The position numbers were made by a program, and so were the translations under genes. Below are positions 9,073 through 16,110 of a DNA stretch of 64,000 nt, one piece after another. The stretch lies in the NCBI GenBank assembly GCA_026126065.1, contig JAHCJY010000004.1, positions 186,001 through 250,000 of the forward strand. Direction: 5' to 3'. The stretch's first letter is position 1. Every line of letters begins with the position of its first letter. Under the pieces are notes generated by a model, which was given only the letters and a program-made list of their open reading frames with translations, had not been told where the DNA came from and did not search any database. Source of the stretch: Bauldia sp. (GTDB lineage: Bacteria > Pseudomonadota > Alphaproteobacteria > Rhizobiales > Kaistiaceae).

Positions 9073-9472
9073 CGGCTGGACTCACAGAGAACCCGCATAA
9101 CGGGCTGCATGGTGCCCTAAATCATCGAACCGCGCAGCGTTCCATCCATAGGCAGCGGCATCCGTGCTGCCGGCCCTGGCGCGGGAGTCACGGTCGTCGG
9201 CCTGCCGTCGGAGCGCGGCCTCCCGTGACGGCGGCGGAATCGGGGCGATGAGGAGATCAGGGCGACAAGAAAATGCCGGGCGCTGGGCCCGGCAGGTGGG
9301 GCGCGACAGGATCACCGTTCGGACGCAGGGGACTGTGGGCGACCCCCCGGCCCTTCAGGGGAGAACGGATCGTCGACAGGGCGACGAATCAGATGCCTGC
9401 GTCATTGCAACCGTATGACGTCACGCAACCAAAGGAAGAGTGCGGTAAAACTATCCACCGGTGAGTTTTGCG
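9073..9472. other. 400-bp gene-free region between lysR and corA
   Basis: No convincing protein gene lies here. Going along the minus strand, it holds ~180 nt after the lysR stop, the intrinsic terminator at 9267-9294, then ~195 nt that must contain the corA promoter. A direct repeat of CGTCA-(T)YGCAACC occurs at 9400-9412 and 9419-9430 (19-nt period), with TGACGTCA in between. I see no recognised riboswitch. A 77-codon open frame at 9082-9315 (-) has no family features. Confidence 0.6.
9267..9294 (-). terminator. Rho-independent terminator downstream of trxB-lysR
   Basis: Read on the minus strand, an 8-bp GC stem (TGCCGGGC, loop of 5, GCCCGGCA) is followed by TTTTCTT. The stem arms are at 9287-9294 and 9274-9281. 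It would end the trxB-lysR transcript about 180 nt past the lysR stop, and insulates corA. Confidence 0.7.
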
Positions 9473-10363
9473 TCAGTATGCCCAGGTCGCGGCCTTATCG
9501 AGCAGGAAATCGCGGAAAGCCGCGATACGCGCCGAGTTCCTGAGTTCGGACGGATAGACGAAATAGGTCGCGAAGCTCGGCGCTTCTGCCTGCGGCAGGA
9601 CGCGGACGAGACGGCTGTCCTTGTCGAACAGGTAATCCGGCAGGGCGGCGATGCCGGCGCCGCGCCGGACGGCATTGTGGATGGCGAAGACGTTGTTGAT
9701 CAGGAGCGCGGGCCGGCGCGGCGTACCGCGGTTCCGGCCGGCGACCTCGAGCCAGTTGAGGTGGCGGAGATATTGCGGCACCGGCACGCCGAAAGTGACG
9801 ATGCGGTGGTTGTCGAGATCCTCAACCGTCTTCGGCTCTCCGAACCGCTCAAGGTACTCGGGCGACGCGTAGATGTGGTAGTGGACCGTGAAGAGCTTGC
9901 GCTGGATCAGGTCCGGCTGGCTCGGCTTCTGGAGGCGGATTGCAGCGTCCGCCTGCCGCATCGAGAGATCGAGTTCCTCGTTCTCGAGGATGAGCTGCAG
10001 CGAGATGTCGGGATAGAGCTCGACGAATTCGTGCACGCGCTCAGCGAGCCACGTCGAGCCGAGGCCGACGGTGGTGGTGACGCGGAGCGTGCCGCTCGGC
10101 CTGTCGCGGGTCTCCTGCAGCCGGCTCTGCACCGACTCCAGCTTCATCTGCATCTCGCTGGCGGCGCTGTAGAGGAGTTCGCCCTGCTCCGTCAGCATCA
10201 GGCCGCGCGCATGGCGGTGGAAAAGCGGGACGTTGAGGTCCTGCTCGATGGCACTCACCTGCCGGCTCACCGCCGACTGACTCATGTCGAGCGTTTCGCC
10301 CGCCTTGGTGAACGACCCGGCATGAGCTGCCGCGTGGAACACCCGCAGTTTGTCCCAGTCCAT
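9473..10363 (-). CDS. LysR-family transcriptional regulator
   Basis: A 296-residue regulator starting 'MDWDKLRVF'. The winged helix-turn-helix is at about residues 3-60 ('SFTKAGETLDMSQSAVSRQV'), followed by a linker helix and a type-2 periplasmic-binding-like effector domain. I set the start at the ATG at 10363, where the HTH begins; an ATG 16 codons upstream would add a basic tail that overlaps trxB. It lies 25 bp behind trxB on the same strand, so the two are co-transcribed, an arrangement common in Hyphomicrobiales. The effector and targets are unknown; a redox link is only suggested by trxB. Confidence 0.88.
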   Translation of the reverse strand: MDWDKLRVFHAAAHAGSFTKAGETLDMSQSAVSRQVSAIEQDLNVPLFHRHARGLMLTEQGELLYSAASEMQMKLESVQSRLQETRDRPSGTLRVTTTVGLGSTWLAERVHEFVELYPDISLQLILENEELDLSMRQADAAIRLQKPSQPDLIQRKLFTVHYHIYASPEYLERFGEPKTVEDLDNHRIVTFGVPVPQYLRHLNWLEVAGRNRGTPRRPALLINNVFAIHNAVRRGAGIAALPDYLFDKDSRLVRVLPQAEAPSFATYFVYPSELRNSARIAAFRDFLLDKAATWAY

Positions 10364-10388
10364 CCCGCCCCCGCGTTCTACCGGCCGG

Positions 10389-11348
10389 CTATTCGGCGGC
10401 TTCCGTCGCAAGTTCCTCGACGGAACTCAAGTATCTCTCCGCGTCGAGCGCGGCCATGCACCCCATGCCGGCGGCCGTGACCGCCTGCCGATACGTCTCG
10501 TCGGTGACGTCGCCGGCGGCGAATACGCCGGGAATGCTGGTCGCCGACGAGCCCGGCGCCGTCCAGATGTAGCCCGACGGCTTGAGCCGGACCTGGTCGC
10601 GGAAAACCTCGACGGCCGGCGCGTGGCCGATCGCGACGAAGAAGCCGTCCGCCTCCAGATCCTGCGTCTTGCCCGTGACGACGTCGCGGACGCGGACGCC
10701 CGTCACCGAGCGCGGGAAGGTGGACGTGCCGGTCACTTCGTCGACCGCGCTGTTCCAGATCACCTCGATCTTCGGATTGGCGAAGAGGCGCTTCTGGAGG
10801 ATGCGCTCGGCGCGGAAATGGTCGCGCCGGTGGATGACGGTGACCTTGGACGCGAACTTGGTGAGGAACAGCGCCTCCTCGACGGCGGTGTTGCCGCCGC
10901 CGACGACCACGACCTTGCGGTCCTTGAAGAAGAAGCCGTCGCAGGTCGCGCAGGCGGAGACGCCGAAACCCTTGAAGGTCTCCTCGGACGGGATGCCGAG
11001 CCACTTCGCCTGGGCGCCGGTGGCGATGATGACCGAATCGGCCGTGTAGACCGTCCCCGAATCGCCCACGAGGCGGAACGGGCGCTGGCCCAGTTCGGCG
11101 GACACGATGAGGTCCTGCACGATCCTGGTGCCGACGTTCTCGGCCTGCTCGCGCATCTGCTCCATGAGCCACGGGCCCTGGATGGCTTCCGCGAAGCCGG
11201 GATAGTTCTCGACTTCCGTCGTGATGGTCAGCTGCCCGCCCTGCGGGATGCCGGCGACCAGCACCGGCTCCAGCATGGCGCGCGCCGCGTAGATGGCGGC
11301 GGTGTAGCCGGCCGGCCCGGAGCCGACGATGAGTACCTTTGCGTGCAT
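10389..11348 (-). CDS. trxB: Thioredoxin-disulfide reductase
   Basis: The 319-residue cytoplasmic flavoenzyme reduces thioredoxin with NADPH. FAD-binding 'GSGPAGY' is at residues 9-15, the redox-active Cys-Ala-Thr-Cys is at 133-136, NADPH-binding 'GGGNTAVEEA' follows, and 'AAGDVTDE' near the C-terminus contacts FAD. The length matches the low-molecular-weight bacterial type. The ATG at 11348 is preceded by an AGAGG about 11 nt away. It is divergent from the cytochrome c gene and leads the trxB-lysR unit. Confidence 0.96.
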   Translation of the reverse strand: MHAKVLIVGSGPAGYTAAIYAARAMLEPVLVAGIPQGGQLTITTEVENYPGFAEAIQGPWLMEQMREQAENVGTRIVQDLIVSAELGQRPFRLVGDSGTVYTADSVIIATGAQAKWLGIPSEETFKGFGVSACATCDGFFFKDRKVVVVGGGNTAVEEALFLTKFASKVTVIHRRDHFRAERILQKRLFANPKIEVIWNSAVDEVTGTSTFPRSVTGVRVRDVVTGKTQDLEADGFFVAIGHAPAVEVFRDQVRLKPSGYIWTAPGSSATSIPGVFAAGDVTDETYRQAVTAAGMGCMAALDAERYLSSVEELATEAAE

Positions 11349-11574
11349 TGGAGTGCTGCCTCTTGCGGTCGGCGCGACCCGCGGCCGGACCATGGGCTTC
11401 CCATGCGCGTAATGTAGGGAAGCGGCCCCGCCGGTGGCAAGGCTCGCCGCGCGCCCGCCACGACCATGACTTGCCCACGACCTTGTGACAAAGTGCCGAC
11501 AACAAGGGGAGCATCGCCGAGCCACGCGGGACGGGAACCAGGGCAACGGCGGCAAAGAAGCCGGTGGATATCTC

Positions 11575-12684
11575 ATGCGTTCACGTGCGTTGGCGTTGGC
11601 GGCGGCGTTCTGCGCGGCCTTCGCCCTGTCGGGCTGTGGCCGAGACGAGACGGAGACGCCGGAGTCCGTAGCGGCCGCTCCGGTCGAGCCGGCGCCTGCC
11701 CCGCCGGAACCCGCTGCACCGGCCGCCCCCGCCGCCACGCCTGCCGATCCACCTGCCACGCCGACGCCCGTCGAACCGGCCGCTCCTACACCGGCCGAGC
11801 TGCCGGCGGCGCCGCCCGTCGAGCCTGAACCTCCGGCAGCCGCACCTGCCGATCCGGTCGCCCCCACGCCAGTTCCGGCGGCTGCCGTCGAGCCCGCAGC
11901 CGCTCCCGCCGCGCCCGAACCCGCGCCGATCGACCCGCGACTGGCGGAGCGCCTGCTGGCCGCCGATGTCGCAGCCGGAGAGACGGTCGCCGAGCGCTGC
12001 ACCGGTTGTCACACGCTGGCCGAAGGCGGCGCCACGCTGGTGGGGCCGAACCTGTTCGACATTGTCGGCGCCCCGGTTGGGCGTGACCCGGCCTTCACCT
12101 ACTCGTTCTCGATGACGCAACTGGCCCTGGCCGGCGAGACCTGGACCTACCAGCTGCTCGACGACTTCATCCACCAGCCCGCGCTGACGGTGCTGGGGAC
12201 GCGGATGGGCTTCCGCGGCATCGACGACGAAGCCGAGCGGACCAACCTCATCGCCTATCTGACGACGCTGTCGAACGACCCGGTCGCGCTGCCCACGCCA
12301 CGCGTCGGCGTCGTCGTGGCCGGCCTCAGGCCGCTCGACTATATGGGCCTGCAGGCGTCGAACGGGCAGGACACCTACAACAACAACTGCAACTCCTGCC
12401 ACGGCCTCAACCTCGAGGGCCGCGTCAACGCCGACGGCACCGTCCTCGGGCCGCCGCTGGTCGGGCCGCCCTTCACGGACAACTGGTTCGACAAGCCGGT
12501 GGGCGACCTGTTCGCCTGGGTCCGCCGCGCCATGCCGCCCGGCGTCACGCCCGGCGTCATCTCCGACGAACAATATGCCGCCGCCCTCGCCTACATCCTG
12601 CGGCGGAACGGGTTCATTGCCAGCGGTGTCTGGCTGGAGCCGAACGCGCGGCTGCTGGCGGACATGGGCTTCTACCAGTTCTGA
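11575..12684 (+). CDS. Di-haem cytochrome c lipoprotein with Pro/Ala-rich tether
   Basis: A 369-residue exported protein. It starts with a lipoprotein signal peptide ending in lipobox 'LSGC' (mature Cys near residue 21), then a ~100-residue region of Pro, Ala and Glu, then two class-I cytochrome c domains. Haem motifs are CTGCH at 142-146 and CNSCH at 272-276. Probable distal Met ligands lie in 'GTRMGFRG' and 'RRAMPPG'. It would be membrane-anchored at the periplasmic face with haems held on a flexible arm, as electron shuttle to an oxidase or dehydrogenase. No partner oxidoreductase gene is adjacent. An upstream in-frame ATG at 11485 was rejected because the signal peptide begins at 11575. 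Confidence 0.87.
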   Translation: MRSRALALAAAFCAAFALSGCGRDETETPESVAAAPVEPAPAPPEPAAPAAPAATPADPPATPTPVEPAAPTPAELPAAPPVEPEPPAAAPADPVAPTPVPAAAVEPAAAPAAPEPAPIDPRLAERLLAADVAAGETVAERCTGCHTLAEGGATLVGPNLFDIVGAPVGRDPAFTYSFSMTQLALAGETWTYQLLDDFIHQPALTVLGTRMGFRGIDDEAERTNLIAYLTTLSNDPVALPTPRVGVVVAGLRPLDYMGLQASNGQDTYNNNCNSCHGLNLEGRVNADGTVLGPPLVGPPFTDNWFDKPVGDLFAWVRRAMPPGVTPGVISDEQYAAALAYILRRNGFIASGVWLEPNARLLADMGFYQF

Positions 12685-12717
12685 GGCGGCTGGGGTTCGC
12701 CTCCACTATTCACATCC

Positions 12718-12850
12718 CGTCGTTCCGGACAGCCGAAGGCTGATCCGGAACCCTTTATTCCCTTGGCACGGCCCGACGACGCCGTGACTTGAGGAGCCGT
12801 GCCCCAGAAACAAAGGGTTCCGGGTTCCGCTGCGCGGCCCCGGAACGACG
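12718..12850. repeat. ~130-bp palindromic repeat, copy 1
   Basis: The element is bounded by CGTCGTTCCGG and CCGGAACGACG and has inner inverted segments GGAACCCTTT and AAAGGGTTCC. It lies 34 bp after the cytochrome gene in a 228-bp gap and could form a long hairpin ending that transcript. A second copy with the same ends and inner arms is at 19708-19838. Confidence 0.8.
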
Positions 12851-12912
12851 GCCTCATCGCATAGTGCGGATTGGCGGACGCGGCTTCTGCGGTCGTTTTG
12901 CGGGTAGGCCGC

Positions 12913-13314
12913 CTAGAACATCGTGTTCTCGTTCGCGGCCGTCTCGGGCACCGGCTGAAGCACGTCCCAGTGCTCGACGGCCTTGCCGTCCTTGATCCGG
13001 AAGAGGTCAACCACCGCCGTGCCGCGGTCGCCCGCTCCGTTCGTGACGTGGGAGTGCACCGCGACGAGGTCGCCGTCGACCAGCACGCGTTTCACGTCGT
13101 ACCGGAGGTTCGGCACCGATTGAAGGAACCCCGTCAGGCCGGCCACCGCGCCCGCCACGCCATCGGGCACCTGCGGATTGTGCTGGGTGTAGGGAGGCGC
13201 GACGTAGCGATCGAATGCGTCGCGGACGTTCCGCTCGTTGAACGCCGTGTCGAGGAGGCGCACGGCAATCTGGCCCGCCGGGTGCCTGGTGAACTGCGCG
13301 GGATCTATGGACAT
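12913..13314 (-). CDS. NTF2-like/SnoaL family protein
   Basis: A 133-residue single-domain protein of the cone-shaped alpha+beta-barrel NTF2-like superfamily: a helical start, 'VAPPYTQHNPQVPDG', then a central sheet with 'LVAVHSHV' and 'AVVDLFRIKDGKAVEHWDV', which is characteristic of SnoaL-like ester cyclase homologues. An enzymatic role on a small molecule is possible but unproven. The ATG at 13314 has GGAG about 11 nt upstream. It is transcribed divergently from an HxlR regulator, the usual sign that the regulator controls it. Confidence 0.85.
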   Translation of the reverse strand: MSIDPAQFTRHPAGQIAVRLLDTAFNERNVRDAFDRYVAPPYTQHNPQVPDGVAGAVAGLTGFLQSVPNLRYDVKRVLVDGDLVAVHSHVTNGAGDRGTAVVDLFRIKDGKAVEHWDVLQPVPETAANENTMF

Positions 13315-13372
13315 CTTGGGCTTCTCCGATGCCGGGCCGCCAATCGGCCCGTGACGAGCCTCATCTGAGCTG

Positions 13373-13429
13373 CTAGGTTTCCATTCGCAAGAAGGCACCT
13401 TTTTTCGCCCTAGGTTCCAAATGGAAACC
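13373..13429. promoter_or_regulatory. Likely HxlR operator in the divergent promoter region
   Basis: The repeat CTAGGTTTCCA (13373-13383) recurs as CTAGGTTCCA at 13410-13419. GGTTTCCATT (13376-13385) is the exact inverse of AATGGAAACC (13420-13429). The second copy itself forms a near-palindrome, TTCCA-AA-TGGAA at 13415-13426, that overlaps the regulator's start codon. Paired sites of this kind fit binding by dimeric winged-helix regulators. Binding by the neighbouring HxlR protein is inferred. Confidence 0.55.
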
Positions 13430-13804
13430 ACCCCTTCGCCGACACCTGACGCGCCGCGCTGGAACCCGTACTCGGCCGATTGCCCGACGCGCGTGGTCCT
13501 CGACCGCATCGCGGACAAGTGGACCGTGCTCATCCTCGGCCTCCTCGGCGATGGGCCGAAGCGGTTCAACCAGTTGCGGAAGAGCGTCGACGGGCTGTCG
13601 CAGAAGGTTCTGACGCAGATCCTCCGCGGCCTCGAAACGGATGGGCTGGTGACGCGCACCGCATTTCCGACCGTGCCGGTGACGGTGGAGTACGAGTTGA
13701 CGCCGCTCGGTCACAGCCTGCGCGAGACGCTTGATGGCGTCCGCCTATGGGCCGAGGCGAACATCGAGGCGATCCTTGAAGCGCGGAAGGCAAAGGGGAT
13801 GTGA
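13421..13804 (+). CDS. HxlR-family transcriptional regulator
   Basis: A 127-residue winged-helix protein. The conserved opening 'CPTRVVLDRIADKWT' carries the N-terminal cysteine common in this family, which in some members senses electrophiles or oxidants, and the HTH core 'RFNQLRKSVDGLSQKVLTQ' follows at about residues 47-65. It is divergent from the NTF2-like gene and overlaps a palindrome that could mediate self-repression. The inducer is unknown. Confidence 0.92.
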   Translation: METTPSPTPDAPRWNPYSADCPTRVVLDRIADKWTVLILGLLGDGPKRFNQLRKSVDGLSQKVLTQILRGLETDGLVTRTAFPTVPVTVEYELTPLGHSLRETLDGVRLWAEANIEAILEARKAKGM

Positions 13805-13821
13805 CCGCCCTCCTCCCCGCT

Positions 13822-13860
13822 ATCTCGTCATTGCCGGACCTTGACCCGGCAAACCATTGC
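13822..13860. repeat. Partial 'CGTCATTGCCGG' intergenic repeat
   Basis: The stretch ATCTCGTCATTGCCGGAC followed by CTTGACCCGGCAAACCAT closely matches the left arm of the complete element at 35103-35236. The inverted right arm is not evident here, so this is a half or decayed copy in the gap before the GYF-like gene. Confidence 0.65.
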
Positions 13861-14030
13861 GACGCGCAATGCGGATGATCGAGGATCGCCTAAGTGCCTC
13901 ATCGCTCGGCATAAATGGCATATCACTCCACTTGCCTGCCCGAGCCGCACGAGAATTCGGACAACAGGGGCTTCGCGCCACGAGTGGACGTGCCAGTATT
14001 GCCCCTCGCGGTGCAATTCAGGGCGGGCCG

Positions 14031-14741
14031 ATGATCGTCAAGCCGGTGCAACTCCTCCTCGCGGCTGTGGTCGCCGCTACGGTCGTCGGCCCTGCCTTCG
14101 CCCAGACACCAAAGCCAATACCGCCAGCTCAGCCGCAGCCCGGTCTCGCCGATCCGGCCGCACTCACGCCACCGCCGGTCCCGCCGCCCACGGCTGGTGG
14201 ACCGCCGCCCGTCCCGCAGGTGGCCGCGCCGATGTATTTCTACGTTGCCAACGGCCAGCCCTTCGGCCCGATCCCGATCGACAGTTTTCGGGCCCTCGTC
14301 CGGGACGGGACCGTGACCCGCCAGACGCTCGTGTGGATCGCCGGCATGCCGAACTGGGACGCGGCCGAGACCCGCGCTGAGCTCATCCCGCTCTTCGAAG
14401 CCGCCGCCCCGCCGGCCGTGCCGCAGGCGGAGGTCTTCCGCCAGCTCGTCGTAGGTGCGTGGACCGGGGAGGCGCGGAACCCGAACGGCGTGATCGTCTC
14501 GGTCCAGGTCCTGTACAATGCCGACGGCACCTACAGCGGCGTCGTCACCCAGACCTTCCAGGGTCTTGCCTCGCCCTCCCCGATCGAAGGCCGCTGGACC
14601 GTCGTCGCCGTCAACGAGAACCGCTTCGCCCTCACCAACTCGCCGACGATGGGCCAGCCATCCACCGAGACGATCCGCGTGATCGACCAGAACACGCTGC
14701 TCAACGAGACGCAGAATTATCAGGTGCGGCGGGTGAGGTAG
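14031..14741 (+). CDS. Exported protein with GYF_2/DUF4339-like domain
   Basis: A 236-residue protein with a signal peptide (residues 1-24, cleavage after 'GPAFA'), a proline-rich stretch (~25-65), and a GYF_2-type domain: 'MYFYVANGQPFGPIPID' through 'GTVTRQTLVWIAGMPNWDAA'. This domain is usually cytoplasmic or on membrane proteins, so export is notable. The last ~90 residues form a lipocalin-like/DUF beta region ('VVGAWTGEAR' to 'NYQVRRVR'). The ATG at 14031 was chosen because it starts the signal peptide; longer upstream frames have none. The function is unknown. Confidence 0.75.
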   Translation: MIVKPVQLLLAAVVAATVVGPAFAQTPKPIPPAQPQPGLADPAALTPPPVPPPTAGGPPPVPQVAAPMYFYVANGQPFGPIPIDSFRALVRDGTVTRQTLVWIAGMPNWDAAETRAELIPLFEAAAPPAVPQAEVFRQLVVGAWTGEARNPNGVIVSVQVLYNADGTYSGVVTQTFQGLASPSPIEGRWTVVAVNENRFALTNSPTMGQPSTETIRVIDQNTLLNETQNYQVRRVR

Positions 14742-14801
14742 GCGCCGCAATATCAACCGTTTCTCCTCCGCTCGGGCGCATCAGCGTCGTCCATTTGTCG
14801 A

Positions 14802-14832
14802 AAACATGCTTGCATATTCTGCAAGCATGTTT
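14802..14832. promoter_or_regulatory. Perfect 13-bp inverted repeat upstream of the P63C gene
   Basis: AAACATGCTTGCA (14802-14814) and its exact inverse TGCAAGCATGTTT (14820-14832) flank a 5-nt centre TATTC. A possible -10 hexamer TATTCT (14815-14820) lies in the centre, so a bound protein would block the promoter. The P63C ATG is 32 nt further on, behind a strong AGGAGG. It looks like an operator, by analogy with phage-type control; no repressor gene is adjacent. Confidence 0.6.
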
Positions 14833-14864
14833 ACGGCTTTCCAGCCTAGCAAGCAGGAGGACAC

Positions 14865-15881
14865 ATGACCGACGATACACCTCAGAGCCTCGGCGGAAAG
14901 GCACGCCGCGATGCGCTAACCCCCGAGGCGCGCACCGCGATTGCGCGGGACAGTGCAGCGGCGCGGTGGCGGCAAATCAGCGAGTTGCGTGCGGCCGGGA
15001 TTGAGCTGCCTCTCGCCACGCATCAGGGAAAGATGCGGGTTGGAGAGCTGGAGCTCGATTGCTACGTCCTCGCGGATGGTCGGCGAGTGTTCCACAAACG
15101 TGGCATGGCTCGCGCCCTCGGAATGAAGTCCGCAGGCGGCAACGTGTTTCTTCGCGCGATGAAGCGCAAGGGACTCGGTTCCGAGCTACCGGATGAATTG
15201 CTCGCCGCTCTAGAAAGCCCGATAAACTTCAAGCCCCTCACCCAAGATCTCGCACACGGCTACGAAGCGGAGGTATTGGTTTCGGTCTGCAAAGCGATCA
15301 TCCGGGCCAGCGACGCTGGCAAACTCACGCCATCGCAGCAGGGGTTGGTTGCCGAGGCCAAGGTCCTTCTTCATGCCTTCGCCAAAGTCGGCGTCATCGC
15401 TCTCATCGACGAAGCGACAGGGTTCCAACAGGTTCGCGCGCCTGACGCGCTCCGCCTGCTGGTGCAGCAGTACATCGAGGAAGAAAAGCGGGAGTGGGAA
15501 AAGCAATTTCCGGATGACTACTACGATGATCTCAACCGGATATATGGCAGCAAACGGATGACAACCACGGGGTCGGGGGCAGTCATCCAGAACAGGCCCC
15601 AGCACTTCGCCATTTTCACGCGCACTTACGTATATCATCCACTGGAGAATGGGGCCGTTCTTGAGGAGCTCGATCGCATCAACCCGAAGATCGACAAACG
15701 AGGGACGCGGCGGGCACGGTTCCACCAGCATCTGACGGAGGGCTACGGCATTGAGAAGCTGAAGCGCCAAGTGGGTGAGGTGATAACGCTGATGAAAGTT
15801 TCCGACACCGTCGCGCAGTTCAAGCGACTGTTCGCGAAGCGATTTCCCCAAGCGGGCACTCAGCTGGAACTTCTGGAGTAG
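14865..15881 (+). CDS. P63C domain-containing protein
   Basis: A 338-residue protein. The central region, from 'CKAIIRASDAGKLTPSQQ' through 'LLHAFAKVGVIALIDEATG', is the signature of the P63C domain, found in phage- and plasmid-associated proteins of unknown function. The N-terminus is basic and could bind nucleic acid; the C-terminus is helical and rich in Lys and Glu. The base composition looks less GC-rich than the neighbours, and no partner phage genes are present, so it is probably an isolated horizontally acquired gene. It has its own palindrome-marked promoter region and a strong AGGAGG four nt before the ATG. Confidence 0.85.
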   Translation: MTDDTPQSLGGKARRDALTPEARTAIARDSAAARWRQISELRAAGIELPLATHQGKMRVGELELDCYVLADGRRVFHKRGMARALGMKSAGGNVFLRAMKRKGLGSELPDELLAALESPINFKPLTQDLAHGYEAEVLVSVCKAIIRASDAGKLTPSQQGLVAEAKVLLHAFAKVGVIALIDEATGFQQVRAPDALRLLVQQYIEEEKREWEKQFPDDYYDDLNRIYGSKRMTTTGSGAVIQNRPQHFAIFTRTYVYHPLENGAVLEELDRINPKIDKRGTRRARFHQHLTEGYGIEKLKRQVGEVITLMKVSDTVAQFKRLFAKRFPQAGTQLELLE

Positions 15882-15905
15882 CGTACGCGGTCAGTTCGTT
15901 GGCGC

Positions 15906-15934
15906 TTGACCCCGCGCCCCCCCTCGCCTACTTT
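15906..15934 (+). promoter_or_regulatory. Sigma-70-type promoter of ilvB leader
   Basis: TTGACC (15906-15911) and TACTTT (15929-15934) are separated by exactly 17 nt. Transcription would start near 15941, about 24 nt before the leader-peptide ATG. Confidence 0.65.
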
Positions 15935-15964
15935 CCGCGCTCAACTCGAAGGCCGACAGCAGCA

Positions 15965-16012
15965 ATGCACGCCATTCTCGTAGTACCGGAGCGCACCGCC
16001 ACGATGGCTTAA
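15965..16012 (+). CDS. ilvB leader peptide (15 aa)
   Basis: A short frame, too short for ordinary gene finding, encodes MHAILVVPERTATMA. Ile-Leu-Val-Val are four consecutive branched-chain residues, exactly the amino acids made by the downstream pathway. It sits between a good promoter and a hairpin-plus-T-run before ilvB. This is the classic layout of transcription attenuation, in which ribosome stalling at scarce Ile, Leu or Val codons favours an antiterminator. I see the peptide and the terminator; the alternative RNA fold is inferred. Confidence 0.75.
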   Translation: MHAILVVPERTATMA

Positions 16013-16044
16013 TGCCGTCGCAAGAGGTGGTGCGCTTGAATCCA

Positions 16045-16067
16045 GGGGGCCCACGAGGCCCCTTTTT
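16045..16067 (+). terminator. Attenuator terminator before ilvB
   Basis: GGGGCC (16046-16051) pairs with GGCCCC (16057-16062) around a 5-nt loop, followed at once by TTTTT (16063-16067). It lies 33 nt after the leader peptide stop and 43 nt before the ilvB ATG, so it can end transcripts before the structural gene. Confidence 0.75.
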
Positions 16068-16110
16068 GCTGGCCGCAAGAAACAAAAAGATCGTCGCAGT
16101 GGAGAGTGGA

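Noticed and set aside
9082..9315. 77-codon minus-strand frame before corA
   Set aside because: No ribosome-binding site of note, Arg/Ala composition of random GC-rich DNA, and it crosses the terminator at 9267-9294.
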